DNA from: Sulfitobacter sp. | GTDB lineage: Bacteria > Pseudomonadota > Alphaproteobacteria > Rhodobacterales > Rhodobacteraceae | DNA length: 5,514 bases | Assembly: GCA_026421135.1 (NCBI GenBank) | Contig: JAPKCR010000203.1 | Span: 1 to 5,514 of the forward strand | Direction of reading: 5' to 3' | Part shown: piece by piece, positions 5,470 to 5,514 of the stretch | How positions within the stretch are numbered: the stretch's first letter is position 1 | Layout: every line of letters starts with the position of its first letter | Notes under the pieces: generated by a model | Databases searched by the model: none | What the model saw: only the letters and a program-made list of their open reading frames with translations | What the model was told of the DNA's origin: nothing | Position numbers and translations under genes: made by a program

Positions 5470-5514
5470 GTCGATTGCGAACTTGGCAAGGTGCTAAATG
5501 ATTGCTGATTGAAG

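Noticed and set aside
5470..5514. Start of a further gene after the CHASE kinase
   Set aside because: The ATG and GTG codons in the last 45 bases run into stops within a few codons, so no gene start can be supported.

Overview
The window looks like chromosomal DNA of a marine alphaproteobacterium, most likely of the Rhodobacterales/Roseobacter group. The basis is family resemblance: the EnvZ-like kinase, the N-terminus of the MBL-fold protein and the CHASE/PAS kinase have the look of that group. The base composition is moderately GC-rich, and purine-rich ribosome binding sites lie before the genes. No database search was possible, so the taxonomy is inference.

Layout. (1) Positions 2-166 (+) hold the last 54 codons of a membrane protein, probably a major facilitator transporter. 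(2) Positions 167-535 hold no convincing gene, only a hairpin just after the transporter and degenerate GC-rich repeats. (3) On the minus strand lies a complete tRNA-Asn(GTT) gene with encoded CCA (583-657). It has a plausible promoter at 669-697 and a strong intrinsic terminator at 539-574. (4) Upstream of it on the same strand is a complete MBL-fold metallo-hydrolase (738-1649). (5) Divergent from that gene, with only 45 bp between start codons, is an EnvZ-like HAMP sensor histidine kinase (1695-3020, +). (6) Positions 3021-3280 are non-coding, with short inverted repeats and a possible -10 element. (7) A possible 43-codon leader ORF (3281-3412, +) runs into (8) a second sensor kinase with CHASE, PAS, HisKA and HATPase domains (3409-5469, +). 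The last 45 bases (5470-5514) show no gene start I can support.

How the parts relate. Both kinases are membrane sensors with complete phosphoacceptor and ATP-binding motifs. Neither carries a receiver domain and no response regulator lies in the window, so their partners must be encoded elsewhere or just outside it. The 360 bp between them suggests they are separate transcription units rather than an operon. The MBL-fold enzyme and tRNA-Asn look like housekeeping genes.

The most unusual structure is the start region of the CHASE kinase. A small ORF with its own ribosome binding site ends in TTGA, so its stop overlaps a TTG codon in the kinase frame. A GGAGGG ribosome binding site stands before that TTG, and two copies of CGCAATTTG with inverted repeats lie in the same stretch. 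This could be a translationally coupled leader, but it has not been shown to be functional. I see no mobile element, CRISPR array or clearly new multi-gene system.
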